Source: Trachelipus rathkii
Lineage: Eukaryota > Arthropoda > Malacostraca > Isopoda > Trachelipodidae
Length of the DNA stretch: 20,000 nt
Direction of reading: 5' to 3'
Assembly (NCBI GenBank): GCA_015478945.1
Contig: JABUQX010097521.1
Location: forward strand, 1-20,000
Shown here: positions 10,228 to 19,363 of the stretch, in pieces
Layout: the number at the start of each line of letters is the position of its first letter
Position numbering within the stretch: position 1 is the first letter of the stretch
The notes under the pieces: generated by a model
What the model was told of the DNA's origin: nothing
Seen by the model: only the letters and a program-made list of their open reading frames with translations
Databases searched by the model: none
Made by a program: the position numbers and the translations under genes

Positions 10228-12118
10228 GACTCAATCAAAAAAAAGACCAAAGTTATGATGAGAGTTACACATCAAAATACGGTTTTACCTCCGCTCAATT
10301 CATAAAGCACAGCACTCCGAACAACCGACAGGGATGTCTATGCCTCACACTGTCTGTCTGAGGTTCTATGAAACCTAGCTTTCCAAAGCGTCATCTACAT
10401 GGCTGTCATACATTTTTAAAGGATAAAAGATGCCAAGCTTCATTTAAACGAATGGAATTGTGGTGTGAGACATTCTCGTCTTGATAACATCTGGGTCTTC
10501 GTCACCGGACAGCCAATCTCATGGCCTAAGTTTCATGTTGACATGCATCTAATAGTTGCCACCAAGATCGCTAAGCAATAAAAACCCGTGTTATACCGAT
10601 TGCTGTAGAATCCTCATTCTTTCCATGTGCCTATAAGATCTATTGAAGTGTTCATCGTCATAGGTGAGGCTGCTGCAAATACATATACATCACATACTTA
10701 GGTTGTCCCTCGCTTTTAGTATCTAGCGATTGACATAACTTCAGCGTGAACGAGATTTCTGATACGGGAGAAGACGTCACGCAAACACTGATCCTAAAAC
10801 GGCACCACTAAGATGGTATTTCCCAAGTAGCACTCGATGAACACTCAGACATTAGTAAACTCATGGTCAGTTGCGTTGTTTTCGCAATGGTCGAATATAA
10901 AAGATGGCGATTGTCAAAGAAGATTTCTATTTGCCATATTGTAAGCCCTCAACTACTGGAGAAGCTCTATTTTGCAGACAGTCAACACTCATTTTTGATA
11001 TCGATAGGACTTTTTGGAAAAATGTCCGTGCATGCACAAACCTCGTGGCTGCACCGAGCAATGCTTGGCATTCGTTCTGAATTTATAGGCAAAGTAAATG
11101 AGGTGAACCTTGATGTAATAAGTTCACACTGTATGATTCATCGATGTGCTTTGGCATCCAGGACATTACCTCCAGAACTTCGAGATGTTCTTAATGATGC
11201 TATAAAAATGGTAAACGCCATTAAATCTAGTTCACTTAATAGTCGCCTTTTCCGTTTGTTGTGTCAAGATTTCGATGCTGAACATGAAGTTTTGCTCTTT
11301 CGCAAAAAAGGTTGCGGTCAAAAAAAGGTCAGGAGCAGGTAAAAAAAAAAGGCCTCCAATATCCGGTAGGTACTACTCACAGCTTTAGAGGTATTTTGAA
11401 AAAACAAACTTAAAGCCACGAAGTAGACTTTATTGGTAATATTTTCTCGACAAAATGATCTGAATTTGTCACTACAAGGGAAATCCACAACATGATTATT
11501 TTATCGATAATGTAAGCTATAAATAAAACTTGAATTGTAAGAAAAAAATGTGAAATAGGAAAAATCTCAACCTGTTTGAAATACTGGGAAAAATTCCTTT
11601 GATTGAGAAGGATCAATTACGCGACTCCATTAATCTTATTCAATTTCACTTATCTTCTTTGTAATGAAATTTAAGTCTTACTTGCAGAAGAGAAAGAGAC
11701 AGAGCAAAATTAATATCTCTCAACCTTATCACACGCCGTGATGGTATATCTTTCACTTCCTTACAGGACGTGAGGAGGAAGGTATTATATAGGCTTTTTA
11801 AATGACTCTACTTCTATCAGCATGGTTTTGATACATTTATCTTATCAATTTGGGTCACTAGCTACGTTCAGTCTATATCCTCTCAACTGCAAAAATGGTT
11901 ATTCGCATCAGAACTCTCTTACCGTATTGCCGTTCCACATATCGTAAGTGAGCAAGGATTTTCCTCTTGTGCTTGCTTAGCCACTCGCGGTTGATTAAAC
12001 AACAAGACCCTCCGATCACAAACTTGAATGCGTAGTAACTGGTCCAGATTAGTCATAGCACCGGAATACGAGCACTACAGATTGAGAATTGCAAACGACA
12101 TACTGCAAAAGCCACACT
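10228..12118 (+). pseudogene. ZBED5/FAM200-like hAT transposase pseudogene, nearly full length
   Basis: The remnant of a BED-finger plus hAT transposase can be followed from N- to C-terminus across all three plus frames. BED-finger pieces are CLC at 10335-10343, then MKPS at 10368 followed by KRHL-x3-CH and LKDK. A piece resembling EASYxVAxxIAK lies near 10540-10575. LDEHSDIS (family LDEStDIs, carrying a catalytic aspartate) is at about 10834-10857. The longest open stretch, 159 codons at 10863-11342, holds AMLGIRSEF, SHCMIHRCALAS, LNSRLFRLLCQDF and EVLLF. IFSRQNDLNLSLQGKSTT lies near 11435-11492. The hAT dimerisation region has TLLPY then SEQGFSS (11947-11967). The usual CTDGAPAMLG box near 11033-11072 is shifted and altered. 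Frameshifts and stops throughout show that it cannot make a working transposase. Family assignment is strong; exact ends are estimates. Confidence 0.88.
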
Positions 12119-12139
12119 TCCCAATAAATTTTTATTCTC

Positions 12140-12515
12140 AGTTAAAAATATATACAGATATTATGCTATATATATACTATATAATTATACCTTAACATAA
12201 ATATCTATATATCTTATATATATATTATACTACTTATTATTATACTATATGATTATATATATATATAATATATATTCGATAAATATCATCTTATCTATAT
12301 CTATATATTATATATTATTAATATTTCATATGTATATGTATATATAAATATATATATAGATATATATTATATTATATATTATTATTATAGTATATATATA
12401 TATAGCTAGTATACGATATATAATATATAGTAATATATATTATATATAATATAGTATATTTATATATATATTATATATATATTATACATATATATATATA
12501 TTATATATATATAAC
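12140..12515. repeat. Imperfect (AT)n array
   Basis: About 375 bp of A/T alternation that begins about 20 bp past the last recognisable hAT sequence. The tract contains several ATATCTATAT-type interruptions. Confidence 0.88.
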
Positions 12516-12846
12516 AAAAATATGAGTAAAAATTTCAAGGGGGTACGAGGGGTTATGAGGCTGAAACTGGAAGGAGGTACATGCGAATTAAAGTATTGAG
12601 GAACGCCCTGTACTAGACTAATAATTATCGAAACTCTGCAAAAGACGATGACGCGACTGTGCCAAATAGCAACTTCTGTAATCCTAGATAACAAACATAT
12701 ATTTCTTATACCAATATGTTTCGCCAGTGAGTGACGTTAAAATTAACTTTTTAGGATGCCTACTAGCTGATGAATGCTGCTAAGGAGAAATCATTACTCG
12801 TCTCAACTAAAAGCAAAGATAGCACAGAAACATGACACGCACTTAC
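12516..12846. other. Unassigned flank of the candidate-exon island
   Basis: Mixed sequence of about 330 bp. A minus-strand open frame of about 70 codons (12482-12694) starts in unique sequence and ends in the AT array; it contains a PP-SSFS-PRTP stretch but no domain I can name. If the neighbouring candidate exon is real, this would be its downstream intron on the minus strand. Confidence 0.35.
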
Positions 12847-13046
12847 CACTGTCTAGCGATATCATTGCTGAACCATGACTTCTTTCGGCTTCATAAGCAG
12901 CGATGAAAAGAGCTCTTGTTATAGATAGGTGATCAAAAGAACTATCAATGAGCGAAAGAATATCAAACAAAGTTGAAGAACGCTTAATAGATCTAAAGAT
13001 ACCACTGGTCTGGATGCGTTTCCTATAGTAAACAGCTTTCCAAAAT
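12847..13046 (-). other. Candidate internal exon, product unrecognised
   Basis: On the minus strand a 200 bp stretch is bounded by an acceptor-like TTTCTCAG (AG at 13048-13047) and a strong donor-like GTAAGT (12846-12841). Between them one frame stays open for 66 codons, with residues such as FWKAVYYRKR, SLIDSSFDHL and YEAERSHGS. The protein piece matches no family I recognise. AT-rich DNA gives chance splice signals easily, so this is only a hypothesis. No partner exon with compatible phase was identified. Confidence 0.25.
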
Positions 13047-13204
13047 CTGAGAAATGTCACAGGTAATTTCTTAGCATCCCTTCAATCAGCGTAGCTAGGG
13101 TGAGCGGCTCTTTCGAGTGACGCAAACCTCATTTACGACAAAGAGAGCCAATTTCTTCCCTGCACCCTATGAAAACGGCTAAGACAGGCTTTCTTTTTTT
13201 TCAG

Positions 13205-13326
13205 AGCATAACTTTGAGCAATTACTACTTTCAAATTACAGTATAATCTTTTCCAAATGGCGTGTCCACCTGGGGAACGGTTGTGGCGTTGCAAAGCAGC
13301 TTGGGTCCAAGCGTCTTGCACCTCTG
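13205..13326 (+). other. Candidate exon on the plus strand, product unrecognised
   Basis: A polypyrimidine run ending in CAG (acceptor at 13203-13204) precedes 122 bp that end at a GTAACT donor-like site (from 13327). One frame, starting at 13207, is open throughout and encodes residues including FSKWRVHLGNGCG and KQLGSKRLAPL. The opposite strand is also open over the same stretch (13133-13321), so coding direction is not resolved. No family was recognised. Confidence 0.2.
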
Positions 13327-13394
13327 GTAACTATATATTATACTACGTCATACGTACTTAATATAGGCGCATAGGCGGTAGGCGCACTAAGTCC

Positions 13395-13500
13395 GTCGGC
13401 ATATACTATAATATTATATATTATAGTAATATATAATAATCCTTATATATTTAGTATAATTTATTAAAGTATACTGTTACTATAGTATTATAATATATGA
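13395..13500. repeat. AT-rich low-complexity array
   Basis: Imperfect AT alternation with TTA/TAA interruptions. Confidence 0.75.
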
Positions 13501-13740
13501 TTGACCAGTACCTTGATGACTAAAACTCTTAAAACCTAACTATCCGTCATCTCGCGCCCATCCGCAATCGCGGATAGGATTTTAATATCCACATCCGCAG
13601 ACTAGTCGAAAAATCACCATCGCACCACCATCTAATATATCATAGTGCCCTTGCGTTCCCCTATCATTCTACTTATTAATCGCTATACCGTCATTACTAT
13701 CTCAGTCCATCACTTATTATGTTAATATACTAATGTATAG
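13501..13740. other. Unassigned island with a short hairpin
   Basis: Mixed sequence. The one clear structure is a perfect 6-base inverted repeat with a 4-base loop at 13560-13575 (ATCCGC, AATC, GCGGAT). No coding signal was seen. Confidence 0.4.
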
Positions 13741-14050
13741 ACTCTTATCTATATGTCATGTTATATATATCTCATAATATATAATATCTATATAGTCTAT
13801 ATATTATGTTATGTCAATATTCCAATATATACTATATCGTATATACTTAATATATTGATATACTTATTAATATACTATTACCTATCTATTGTATCTTAAT
13901 ATTATATAATAATCTATATAATAATAGTATATATGCTATAGATATATATAGTATATATATATATCATATTATATATATAGCATATATATACTATTATTAT
14001 TATATAATATAGTTTGTATTATATTATATTATTAATTATATGATTATAAT
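13741..14050. repeat. Degenerate AT array
   Basis: About 310 bp of AT-dominated sequence with more C and G interruptions than the arrays further left. Confidence 0.78.
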
Positions 14051-14206
14051 ATGATACTATATTTTGACATTTAGACTGAGCGGCACTTAGTAATATCTGA
14101 TTAATATATATTAATCTACATTTTACTCTATATTTACAATAGCGATAAGAAGTTCTGACTCGGTACGCTGCCTTAGTATAAAACGAATAAGATCCTCGTA
14201 CAGTAC
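14051..14206. other. Unassigned sequence before the direct-repeat pair
   Basis: About 155 bp of mixed sequence. Nothing was recognised. Confidence 0.35.
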
Positions 14207-14457
14207 CAAATGTTTGTGCGTATTTGCTGTGTATTCAATTTTTTTCCTGTTGACTATATTCTAAAGAAATCAAGTATAGTAAATTTTATCTATCAGACTA
14301 GCTGGTAGACCGTTTGATTGATGATAAAATCAGTTTTGTATCTATCTTCAAAATCGGTGAACCCCATCACAAGTTGATCAATTATTTGTAATATAAACAA
14401 TTTTTTCCTGTTTATCCCAAATCGCCGGGCTCTATATAACACAGCTGCATACAATTA
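14207..14457 (+). repeat. Diverged direct repeat, copy A
   Basis: About 250 bp that align by eye with 14774-15034 in the same orientation. Blocks shared in order include TTTTTTTCCTGTT, AAGAAAT, a GGTAG-CGTTTGA block, ATAAAATCAG, AAATCG-TGAAC-CCATCACA, AGTTGAT, TATTTGTAA-ATAAAC and CAGCTG. Small indels separate the blocks. No open frame is conserved between the copies, which points to a non-coding repeat. Confidence 0.7.
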
Positions 14458-14773
14458 TGATAGGCGTTGATTTTTGCATTTGTGTTTCAGAACGATAAGC
14501 AAATGCTCTTTTTTGCCGTTCAGTTTTTTCGTCAAATCTTAGCCCAAATCTTAAACGAAAGTGTTTACCAAACTACAGGACATTTTCTCCCTTAACTCGG
14601 TCAAGGTTGCTATTCCAGGCATGTTAATCGGACCAGACCATGCAGCTTATGCAATTTAACAAAACACAATGCAAGCAGGGAGCAGACAGGAAATTATTTA
14701 TTTTTTTATTTTATTTTTTACATTGAATAAGGAAGGTTTGTGAGTAATGCCTTTAAAAATAATAAGATTGTGG
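14458..14773. other. Spacer between the two direct repeats
   Basis: About 315 bp with a T-rich run at 14695-14722. It has no obvious counterpart after copy B, so a simple head-to-tail tandem duplication of a 567 bp unit is not supported by eye. No coding potential was seen. Confidence 0.45.
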
Positions 14774-15034
14774 CAAATATTTGTGTGGTATTCATATTTT
14801 TTTTCCTGTTTGATATATTCGTGAAGAAATTAAATGATAATGTTTTCACTACGTGGTAGGCCCGTTTGAAGTGATGAATGTTTCATTCAATAAAATCAGC
14901 CTTAAATATAATTTCTTCCAAATCGATGAACTCCATCACAAAAGTTGATAAACTATTTGTAAAATAAACCAATTGTTATTTGTTTTATTTTTGTTGATTC
15001 CAAATCGTACCCATCACAACAGCTGATTTTAATT
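14774..15034 (+). repeat. Diverged direct repeat, copy B
   Basis: Second copy of the repeat that begins at 14207, offset by 567 bp and carrying the same ordered blocks, with an extra stretch near 14875-14890. The pair could be two insertions of one dispersed element, terminal repeats of a very short LTR-type element, or an old local duplication. I see no clear TG...CA ends. Confidence 0.7.
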
Positions 15035-15299
15035 GTTTGTAAACAAAAGTAAACCTCATGAGAAATCGTGGTCAATTTACCACGAAATTCGTGCTAAAAC
15101 TGTGTAAGCATTTCTTACCGAGTGTAAACACAAATGACAAAAACTAAGGTTATACTTTAAATATACTTTATTGTACTATAAAAGGATCAATGAATAAATA
15201 CATTAAAAATGGATTTTTAATACCTTTTATTTCATTTTTATTAAAAATAAATAAATAAATTGATAAATACCAACATTTCATACTAGATACGTCAAAAGA
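15035..15299. other. AT-rich flank with a 7-bp-arm hairpin
   Basis: Contains a perfect inverted repeat at 15066-15085 (TCGTGGT, 6-base loop, ACCACGA) and an AAAT-type simple repeat at about 15238-15265. No gene was seen. Confidence 0.45.
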
Positions 15300-16117
15300 A
15301 TTAATCTCATATATATATATATACTATATAATATAATAACGTTGTATACACTATCACAAACCTTATATTAAAACTTATATGTATAAAATAACTATATATA
15401 TACTCACGCTCTTATATTTAGGGATCTTGAAATATCGATTATTAATAAATATACGAATTATATTTTTTACGATATAATATTTAACAAGTATCGTATTATA
15501 TTTAATTACAGAATATATATATACGTATATTTATACTATGAGTCTATACATTGTAATAACTATAATATAGCTATCATACGCGTCATAATACTATATATCA
15601 TAATTACTGTATACTAAAGGTTTATATTTCTATCCGTATCCAGCTACTTATAATATCCTATAACTATATTAATACTATACTTACTATATTACTACTTATA
15701 TAATTATATATTATATACAGTATTTATGACTATTCGATTAACTATATATACTTTACCCTATATATATAAATAATATATATACTATATATAATTATACTAA
15801 CACTGCTTATATTATCATATTACTATATATTATATAATATCATATATATGTTATTGTATCTCTTAATACTATATCTATATTATATATAGTAATATATATA
15901 TATATTATATATTTATCTATATATATATATATAGTATATATAGTATATCTATATATAGTTAATATTCATATGATCTGTTATATATATAGATATGATATGT
16001 ATATAAAGATATATATTCCTACTTATATAATATATTATATATACTATATATATATATATATATATATAGTATAGTATTATATTATATATAATATATTTTA
16101 TACTATTTATACTATAT
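15300..16117. repeat. Largest AT-rich array in the window
   Basis: About 820 bp. The left half (to about 15760) is AT-rich but irregular. The right half is nearly pure AT alternation. It passes directly into a GA tract at about 16118. Confidence 0.82.
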
Positions 16118-16162
16118 TATTGAGAGAGGAGAGAGAAGAGAGGAGAGACAGAGAGAGAGATG
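16118..16162. repeat. Short (GA)n tract joined to the AT array
   Basis: About 45 bp of almost pure purine, GAGAG type. It is the third AT-to-GA compound array in the window with the same polarity. Confidence 0.85.
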
Positions 16163-17065
16163 TATTTTGCAACTTGTTTGGATGTGGCCCGTGTTGCATT
16201 TACTGTACACAATCAAAAACTATAGACTACGTCCCCACCTGTACTACTTATACTCGAATATATCCCAGACGGCCTCATTGTCTACTAGCTGACTGATCAG
16301 CTGACTGATATCTCAATGTCTACGTCTATGGATGAACTATTCTATGTTATGACATCTCACCAGTCGTACTAGAATGTAGACGATAAGTATACATGCTGAG
16401 CTGCTACTATATATATAGTATATATATGCTACTGCCTCAGAATATCTACTTCAACCCTATCTCATGCGCATGCATTAAATCAGCTCATCATTATTGACCA
16501 TATAACAGGTATATGTCAGCTCATATACGTTATCAGGGGTCGTATGTATCAGGATGCTCTCTAAGCGAGATGTATCCAGCTCGATCTTGAGTTCGTGTCT
16601 GTAATTCGACCAGGCTGGAAGTCGACGACGCAAAGACAAACAGTGCTTGGACGTCGAGTAATAGAACTGGTCGTGGAAAAGCAGAAATGTGAGTCTTGAC
16701 CATAAGCGCGCCTGTGTGGAGAAAAAGGTTGCAGCAATAGGATGATTATATCGCAGACGGTTGTTCTAGCGCCCTATAGTTTGTGCCACCCTGGCAGGGG
16801 AAATGACCCCTTCACAATCTGACGATATACCACTTAGTGAGGCGTCCCGTACGCGGTCTCCGGTGAAAAGTTCTTCAGATTTGTATTTTATGACTGGCGT
16901 CGCGGCCACTACTTCTATCAATAGGGATATAGAGGGAAAGGCTGCGAGTTTCTTATCGACTGTGTGTCATATATTCTTCTAACTACTTCTCTTTTTCCGA
17001 TGCTTCACGCGCACCTCTACGCCCCGTTTGGAGAAGTAGAAAGAGATTGATGATGATGTGCATAG
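16163..17065. other. Unassigned island of about 900 bp
   Basis: Mixed, comparatively GC-balanced sequence. A 12-base direct duplication (AGCTGACTGATC/A) sits at 16287-16310 and a short AT patch near 16408-16430. Translation on both strands gave no recognisable family. The frame running over about 16780-16980 on the plus strand is open for a short distance (residues such as LAGEMTPSQS) but has no start or motif. Confidence 0.45.
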
Positions 17066-17156
17066 ATCTATATATATAGTATATATAGTAGTATATCATA
17101 TATATATGTATATATATATATTATTATATTTAATACTATATAATATATAGAGATAT

Positions 17157-17206
<50 letters not shown>
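17066..17206. repeat. (AT)n array downstream of the transposase gene
   Basis: About 140 bp of AT alternation, regular at 17160-17206. It lies about 70 bp past the stop codon of the minus-strand transposase. Confidence 0.88.
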
Positions 17207-17210
<4 letters not shown>

Positions 17211-17278
17211 AAAACCAATTCTTTATGAAAAAAAGATTGTTTAAAAAATTTACAAAGGAATTTTGAATTAGGAAAAAT

Positions 17279-18612
17279 TTAAATTTTAGAGCATATTGTG
17301 CACAAATAATCTATTTCGTGTCCATCTAGCAAGCTTGAATATTCGAGGTGGTTCCTTTGTGCATGTTCTGTAGGGATACATTTGAAATGCATTTTACGGG
17401 GACATTTATCACAGTCTAACCACACGACTGAACTTTTATCTTTCTTAAATGCCCCGTTACAAAACATGCATATCCAATCCTTGACTGGTCTTTTACGTTT
17501 TCTATTTTTTTTCATCTCTTTTTCATTTCTATATTTTTTTGAGCTTGCAAAGCTAATTGGCTGCTCTGTAGGCTGTTTATGTTTTTTATAAGTTATTTGT
17601 CCTGCCCAATAAACATGATCATTGTTATTGTCATCAAATACAATTGAATTATTACAAATATCATCATTTATTGTATTTTCATCGGGGAAGGGGGACAGAT
17701 GAATAGGAGAAGCACAATTTTCAGCAACATCTACTTGAAAAGATGTACTTGGGTGGCAATTTGGAGAAGTCATGCTAAGTGTGGTCATGTGATTGTTATA
17801 ATATAATCCACTACATCCCAGGGCAGCATCCTCAGCTTCAGGAATAATTTCTGCTTCTTCAATTTGAAATGTATCGTTAGAAGTTGCTGTGTCATTTGAC
17901 CAATTCCATAACTTAATTAAATTTGGGTCCATTTCGTTAGGAAAGGACTGTAACCTAGCAATAACTTCAGGACCCAATATGTGTGTAAGTGTTCTTTTAA
18001 ACTCTTGGCGTTGTTGTGAGGAAAATTCCGCGGGAAGGTGGCCTTCTTGATCAAACGATGTATTAATAATGCATTTAGAGTAATCGGGTCTTTCAGGATT
18101 AAATGGACAAAGGCCAGCAGCTTTAAATGAATTACAAATAGAGGACTTTTTAATTTTATTATGAACAACGTTGCATAATATGGGAGCAACGTCTTTCCTC
18201 GTAACACTTTTAAGAGGATCAGCCCCTTGAAACTCAAGAACACCTTGCCGCCAATAATCTTTTAAGGGTTTAAATATCCCAAGATCATTTGGCTGCAAAA
18301 TGTGGGTCGTGTTTGGGGGAAGTAGATATAAAATTACCTCATTTTGCTCGCATATTTCAGATGCTTGTAAGGAGGTGTGGCTTTTGTGACCATCAATGAA
18401 GAGAATCACAGGCTTCTTAACATTGTGTTTGCTAAGCCATGGAATGAAGCCATTTGCCAGAAATTCGAAAAAGGTCTCTGATTTCATCCACCCACTCTCA
18501 GTTTTTCCAATAAACCACTCCTCTGGTATAGCCTCTAAAATATCCTGTGGAATCCGTTGGTAAGGATATATTAAGGCGGGGCAGACGATATCGCCTTGGG
18601 CACTAAATGTTC
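17279..18612 (-). CDS. pogo/jerky-like DDE transposase with C-terminal PHD finger, last exon (partial)
   Basis: The strand is open for 443 codons, from ACA at 18610 to a TAA at 17281-17279. It starts after a likely acceptor; the first ATG in the frame (18487) lies inside the conserved domain and is unlikely to be the true start. The DDE domain follows the pogo/Tigger/jerky pattern: QGDIVCPALIYPY, IGKTESGWM, then LFIDGHKSH with the second catalytic Asp at residue 73 (codon 18394-18392), then THILQPNDLGIFKPLK with the third at residue 109 (18286-18284). AGLCPFNPE and DYSKC follow, as in relatives. The first catalytic Asp and the DNA-binding helix-turn-helix would lie in missing upstream exons. 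A basic stretch (about 358-377) precedes a C4HC3 finger: Cys 381, 384, 400, 403, His 408, Cys 411, 437, 440, the spacing of a PHD domain. No internal stop, so a young copy or a gene under selection. Expected to be nuclear and to cut and join DNA if complete. Confidence 0.92.
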
Positions 18613-18640
18613 CTATAATAAATAAATATAATATAAATAT
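18613..18640 (-). other. Probable splice acceptor and intron end upstream of the transposase exon
   Basis: On the minus strand the sequence reads TTTATTTATTATAG immediately before GAACATTTAGTG, where homology to the transposase family starts. The AG lies at 18614-18613. Upstream is only AT repeat, which stays open by chance and would encode a Tyr/Ile run foreign to the family. An intron ending here in phase 1 would supply the first base of the family's usual Gly codon before TFSA. The alternative is that the AT array has replaced the 5' part of a truncated copy. Confidence 0.6.
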
Positions 18641-18766
18641 ATATATATATATTATATATATTATATAACTAGTATTATATATTATAGTATATTACTATAT
18701 TATATATATATATATGTGTTTAGTAGGTGTGTGGTGTGTGTGTGCACTAACAAATGATTATAGCAC

Positions 18767-18799
<33 letters not shown>

Positions 18800-18880
18800 A
18801 TATCATATATATATATATACTATATATATATATACTATAATCATATTATATATATGATATATTTGCATAGTATAATATTG
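18615..18880. repeat. (AT)n array with a GT-rich patch
   Basis: AT alternation interrupted at 18715-18745 by a GT-rich stretch. If the transposase gene is spliced, this would lie in its intron. Confidence 0.85.
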
Positions 18881-19110
18881 CACCTATACGCGGTATCTTA
18901 TACCTGATAGCTACTCCTACAATATACCTCATAATATATCCTTGTGAATACTCAGGTTAATATAATCATAAATTCATATATTTATAATAGAATTTTATAA
19001 GTGTGTGTGTGTGTGTGTGCCGTATATTAAATTAATATATAATATATATGCACTAATGATTTGTTACTAGGAAACCTAATTTTAATTATGAAAGTCAAGA
19101 TCAAAGCAGG
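18881..19110. other. Unassigned spacer with a short (GT)n run
   Basis: About 230 bp of AT-rich sequence with a perfect GT run at about 19001-19019. No further transposase exon was recognised on the minus strand. Confidence 0.5.
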
Positions 19111-19360
19111 GATAAACATATTTTATGACAAAAAATGACAAAAGTAATAAAAAATAATGCTAAAAAATGACAAAAAATATTGACAAAAAATAGTGATAAA
19201 AATAATAACAAAAATAATGACAAGAAAATAGAAATATATAAGAATAAGCATAAAACTAAAATTAAAAATAAATATATAAATGAATAAAAAATATATAAAA
19301 ATAGGCATAAAAATGAACAAGAAAATACAAATGAAAAATTAAATTAAAAATAAATATAAG
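19111..19360. repeat. A-rich low-complexity repeat with a recurring TGACAAAAA word
   Basis: Degenerate tandem arrangement of words such as ATGACAAAAAAT and AAAATAATAA, dense from about 19126 to 19230, then grading into AAAATTAAA/AAATAAATA sequence. On the minus strand this T-rich stretch directly follows the stop codon of the Penelope-like remnant, so it may be the decayed 3' untranslated end of that element. It creates an artificial Phe/Ile-rich minus-strand open frame. Confidence 0.65.
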
Positions 19361-19363
19361 ACG

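Noticed and set aside
11410..11616. Minus-strand 68-codon frame
   Set aside because: It is the antisense shadow of the hAT pseudogene, whose IFSRQNDLNLSLQGK region is on the plus strand here.
17917..18243. Second minus-strand frame of 108 codons inside the transposase
   Set aside because: It is an out-of-frame shadow of the transposase exon.
19123..19320. Phe/Ile-rich minus-strand frame resembling a transmembrane peptide
   Set aside because: It is a translation of the A-rich word repeat and has no independent support.
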